From Manis javanica (Eukaryota > Chordata > Mammalia > Pholidota > Manidae): a stretch of DNA of 64,000 nucleotides. The stretch's first letter is position 1. Each line of letters begins with the position of its first letter. The DNA is taken from the NCBI RefSeq assembly GCF_040802235.1, contig NC_133161.1, positions 47,481,001 through 47,545,000 of the forward strand. The letters run 5' to 3'. A program made the translations under genes and the position numbers. Of the stretch, positions 60,241-64,000 are shown one piece after another. The notes below the pieces were generated by a model. The model saw only the letters and a list, made by a program, of their open reading frames with translations. It ran no database searches and had not been told where the DNA came from.

Positions 60241-62119
60241 TAGAAAAGTGGTCACATGATTGTGCGTTTTGTTGTTTTCCTAAAAGTACATTAGAGTTAG
60301 GCATTGCAAGAAATCAGCCTATAAAATTCATGAAGAATAACTCGTAAGATGGATGGAGCCAGGTGGAGGTACAGCTCTTACAATTAAAATATCCAAGTTG
60401 GTCCACTTAGTCTGCTTTATTGTTTTTATTCTTGCCTTCCATTTCTTCTCATCTTTTCTCCTTTTTATTCCTGACCTGGAAATCCAGTCTCTTTTCATCT
60501 ATTAATTATTCTTCAACATCCTTTCATCCAGCAAACATTTATTGAGCAACTCCTTTGTGTCATGTACTCTTCTGGGTGCTGAGGAAAGAGATGAATAGGC
60601 CCTTAAGGTCATCATAATATATTAGAAGAGGCAGATGCATACTCATAAAAAAACACATTGTACTAAATGTAACTTATGAAACATGCAAAATTAAGTTATT
60701 GATCCATTTGGGGTCTTCTCATGGCTAGCTTTTTGGAATAAGTGAGGTCTAAATTACATCTTAAAAGATACGGAAATTTACCAAGGAGAGAAGGGGGGAG
60801 GTCTATTTTTAGGCAAAGGAAATATAGCATGTGCAGGGACACAGAAACATGAAGAAACACAATGGTTTTGCTGAACTATGACAGTTTAGTATTTCTGGAT
60901 TTTGATATTCTGGTTGTAAATAGTGATAGGCTAGATTGGCAAGACATTCACTATGAAGTTTCTTCCAGAATCGCTGTATTCAGAAAAGTATTTATGTTGA
61001 TGGCATGTAGAAAAGCATAGCATGAGAAATTAAAATAGCAATATAGTTTTTAGAAGCCCGTGACTCCATTTAAAAAATGTCCTTTCACCTAGGCTAACAA
61101 GTAGTTGTTAGACTTTAAAGAGGGCAGATTTAGTTGTACTTTTTAGAAAATCCCATCTTTGTAAACCTTACATTGTGTCATATGCAAATACTTGCAGATT
61201 AAAAAACTGAATAATGAAGGTGCCTATGTTGTTCATGGAGGCAGTCAAAACTTGCAATGGGCTCAGTGATAGCAAATTGAGGGGGCTCAGGTCCTCAGCA
61301 AACTTAAAATTTACTTCCAGGGAGAGGCTTGAGATTTGTGGAGAATTTTATGAATGATAATTTTTATTGTACTCAATTAATTGAATTTATATACTGCTTC
61401 CATCTAGAAGAGCTGAAAGCTGAGTTTAAAATTAAAAACTAAAGGTTTAGATGAGACCATTTGATACCAAAATATGAAGGTTTTATCGTTTAAGTCCTTT
61501 AAAAAGTATGGTGGTTTCCTTGCAGTATTAGCATTTCTCTGAGCTATTTTCTCCTCCAGTTAACCATTTATCTGATCCTTGAGGGACCGAACGATGTTCA
61601 GGGATTGAAATTATAACAGTGCCTCACTGAAAGGCTGGAAATACAATTTCATTTCACCATTCCTGGTAGTATCTTTTAAATATGGTGGAAAGTGCTTTTC
61701 TAATTCCAGGTGTCAATATTATGACCAGACTTTGAAAAAACTGATTACAGAATTAAGTGAGATCCTTATCTGGGACTGTGAGGGCATGAACAGATACCTT
61801 AAGAATGATGTACTCCTGAGGTACTGTAGATTGAAGTAAAGCTCTAAAGGGGTCAGATGGATGGTGGGTAAGTAATAGCAGCTGTCCCTTTCAGAGTCTA
61901 TATAGCAGAGGTCTCGGAAGTACAATGATTGGTTTTGGCCGACTTCATTCTGTGGGAAACTTTTATATTTGTGCTTTCTGCTTCTGAAAGAATAAAGAAG
62001 AAACCCTTCAGATTATTTAAAAACTTGGAGACCAGGATTTTTGCTTTTAAAGTGGACAGTTTTGCTTAAGAAAGAAATTCTGATTAACTAATGGGGAAGC
62101 AAAGTATTTAATTACAGTA

Positions 62120-62335
62120 TGAAAGTGAATTTGGTATAGTGAAAAGAACACTAATGTTAGGTATCTGAAGCCAGATTTGTATCCACTACTTGTTGCCTAG
62201 CTTTGGGTAAATTATTTGACTTCTCTGAGGCTTGACTTTTCTGACTGTAGATAAGAGTAGTGAAAGTATGAATACTGAGTCTATCTATATTGATTATTTT
62301 TAGGCTTAAATGAAATAATGTGTAAGATGAAAACT
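62120..62335 (+). repeat. MIR SINE
   Basis: Forward MIR pattern with AATTTGGTATAGTGAAAAGA, GGGTAAATTATTTGACTTCT and GGCTTAAATGAAATAATGTG. Two further MIR-like pieces follow at about 62605-62715 and 62865-63060. Confidence 0.6.
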
Positions 62336-64000
62336 CTTATTGGTCTGTAAAAATTTAACCATTGAATCTCCCCAAGTGTGTATATTCCCTTCTATAATGC
62401 CATTTTTAAGACCTTTGCTTTTTGTGAAAATCAAATAATGAGATTTCTATCTTTACTTTTTTTTCCTTGCCAAAATTGCAACTTTACCCGAATGCTGTTA
62501 ACATACGAGTGAAAAAGGTATACATTACTGTTTACTTGGGGACGTTGTAACTCAAACCAGAACTCTAGTTCACAGAATAGGCAGGACTTTTGTAGAGCTT
62601 TGAGAAGAGGCAGTGTGGTGTAATGGAAAGGTCATGGAATTCAGATTCAGGACTCAGATTCAGGTCACTTAATACTTGTATAGACTTGGGCAAGTTCACA
62701 CATTTCCAGAGATGAACCATAGTATCTCTGCCGTAGAGAAAACTGCTTAGAAAACATAACTGTCTTTAGTTTTATATTCAGAGGAGTATTTCCCGAGTCC
62801 ACATTTACAATCTGGTGATTGTCTTACACCAAGTGCTTGATTTCTACTTTTCTCTTAGGTTGTCCAATCATTTGGAGCCAGTGGAGTTCAGAGTTAGTTT
62901 CTCTGCTGCATAGTTGAGCAACTTACTAACATCTTTGTGCCTTAGCTCCTCCATCTGTAAAAAGACATATAAATGATACCTCCCTCTTTGGAAAAAGATG
63001 TCTGATCCATAGTATGTGCTCAGTGGTGTTAGTCACTCCTTATTATTAAGATCACTGTTGAAATTATTAAGGAGAAAAAAGTGAAGTTCTCATTTAGTTG
63101 ATGAGAGTTGGAGAACCTAGAAGAATAGTTTAAGGATGAATCCTAGTCACTGATTTTTTACTTTGTTTGTAAAGATTTTGGGGAAAAGGATTTATCCACT
63201 GTAGGAGGAAAACAAATATTTTTTCTTCTACTCTCTTAGGTTCTCTGACTGGGGTTCCTGTAAATGAGACCCACAGAAGTCAGATTAAGAAGATAAAAAC
63301 ATACAAATTAATTCAGCATCACCTATACATAACAGGGAGCCTTCTTAAGGAAATGAAGACCTGAAGAAAAGGTTGAACCTGAGCGTTTTTACACTAAGTT
63401 TGAGGAAGAGTGGAAAGTGGTGGGAAATGTGGGAGGACAAGGGTGTGAGCTAATAAGTACAGTAAACTGAGAGAAACTCAGCAAGGCTTGTTAGTTAGTT
63501 CAGATTCCTCTCATAATCCCTCCGTCTTTGGAGATAAGGATATTCCTTTCCTTTGTCCATTAGGGAGGGCACCTCTCACATGAGGGTCTTACAACCTACT
63601 TCAGGGGAAAAAGGGAAGGTCAGAGAGTCTTAACTGACTCTGCTGTTTCCCAAATTCCTTCAGCTTAAAATACTCAAGGTGCCGTATTTTGGGGTAGGGT
63701 GTTCTGAACCCTGGAACCACCGTAAAAATTAAAACCACTAAAATAAATCTTAGGTTTCTCCTAATTGAAGTATTAGCATTTTAGTTATTTCTAAATATAA
63801 AAGAAGTATATTTTCCTTACTTTTTGGTTAATTTGACCTTATAAGTAAGAACACAACATGCTGATAAAAACATTTCATTAGATAAAAATACACGTTTTTG
63901 ATATTACCTTATTTCCTAATGTTGCCATTCCTACATTTTAGAAAATATCTTATTGTAGGACAGTTATGTTGTTACAAATTCAAATGGTTCCTAATTTGTA

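Larger units (their letters stand above)
36075..64000 (+). other. HIBADH: HIBADH intron 4 (continues past the window)
   Basis: After the donor GTAAGT no further HIBADH exon is found, so intron 4 is at least 27.9 kb. It contains an old L1 RT fragment, a microsatellite, a MaLR-like LTR, two L1 3' ends, scattered MIR and L2, and a long repeat-poor stretch. No nested gene could be supported. Confidence 0.85.

Noticed and set aside
1-64000. CRISPR arrays, bacterial operons, tRNA or rRNA genes
   Set aside because: None seen. The tRNA-like signals are MIR SINE heads, and the direct repeats found are local duplications without regular spacers.

Overview
The window is mammalian nuclear DNA. It holds the 5' half of one protein-coding gene, HIBADH (mitochondrial 3-hydroxyisobutyrate dehydrogenase, valine catabolism), on the + strand. 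Four coding exons are readable at 1685-1775, 17130-17290, 32658-32767 and 35953-36074. Their splice phases fit together (91 + 161 + 110 + 122 nt) and encode residues 1-161 plus the first base of codon 162. The remaining exons, which carry the catalytic lysine region, lie beyond the right edge. Intron 4 fills 36075-64000 and does not end here.

The repeats point to a placental, probably laurasiatherian, mammal. MIR, L2, old L1M, hAT and MaLR fossils are shared across placentals. There are no Alu or B1/B2 SINEs. Younger L1 copies and an unusual retrovirus-derived retroposon look lineage-specific. My recollection of that retroposon family suggests a pangolin (Pholidota), but this is memory rather than a search result.

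Layout: 1-1400, 5' flank; about 1400-1900, CpG-island promoter and exon 1 with an NRF-1-like motif and GC boxes; intron 1 (1776-17129), with a long antisense L1 at 3.7-7.7 kb, an old L1M block, a hAT transposon interrupted by a retroposed endogenous-retrovirus (ERV) 3' end at 10.8-11.4 kb, and two MaLR LTRs; intron 2 (17291-32657), with a 2.6-kb L1, an ERV env/3'-LTR transcript copy fused to a second L1 3' end, an old L1M and another MaLR LTR; intron 3 (32768-35952), with old repeats; intron 4, with old repeats and a microsatellite first, then a markedly repeat-poor stretch from about 43.4 to 57.3 kb that may hold regulatory DNA.

The most unusual material is retrotransposition-related. (a) Two copies of an ERV mRNA 3' end (polypurine tract, U3 and R, poly(A), no U5) look like L1-mediated insertions; one is bounded by a 14-bp target-site duplication. 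(b) One of them is joined through its A-run to a truncated L1, as expected from reverse-transcriptase template switching. (c) An L1 keeps what looks like its extreme 5' end but jumps about 150 nt later into the ORF2 endonuclease region, as a retrotransposed spliced L1 RNA would. (d) Several local duplications exist, including a copy of an L1 segment at 26.1 kb that folds back on itself. No CRISPR array, operon, tRNA or rRNA was seen.
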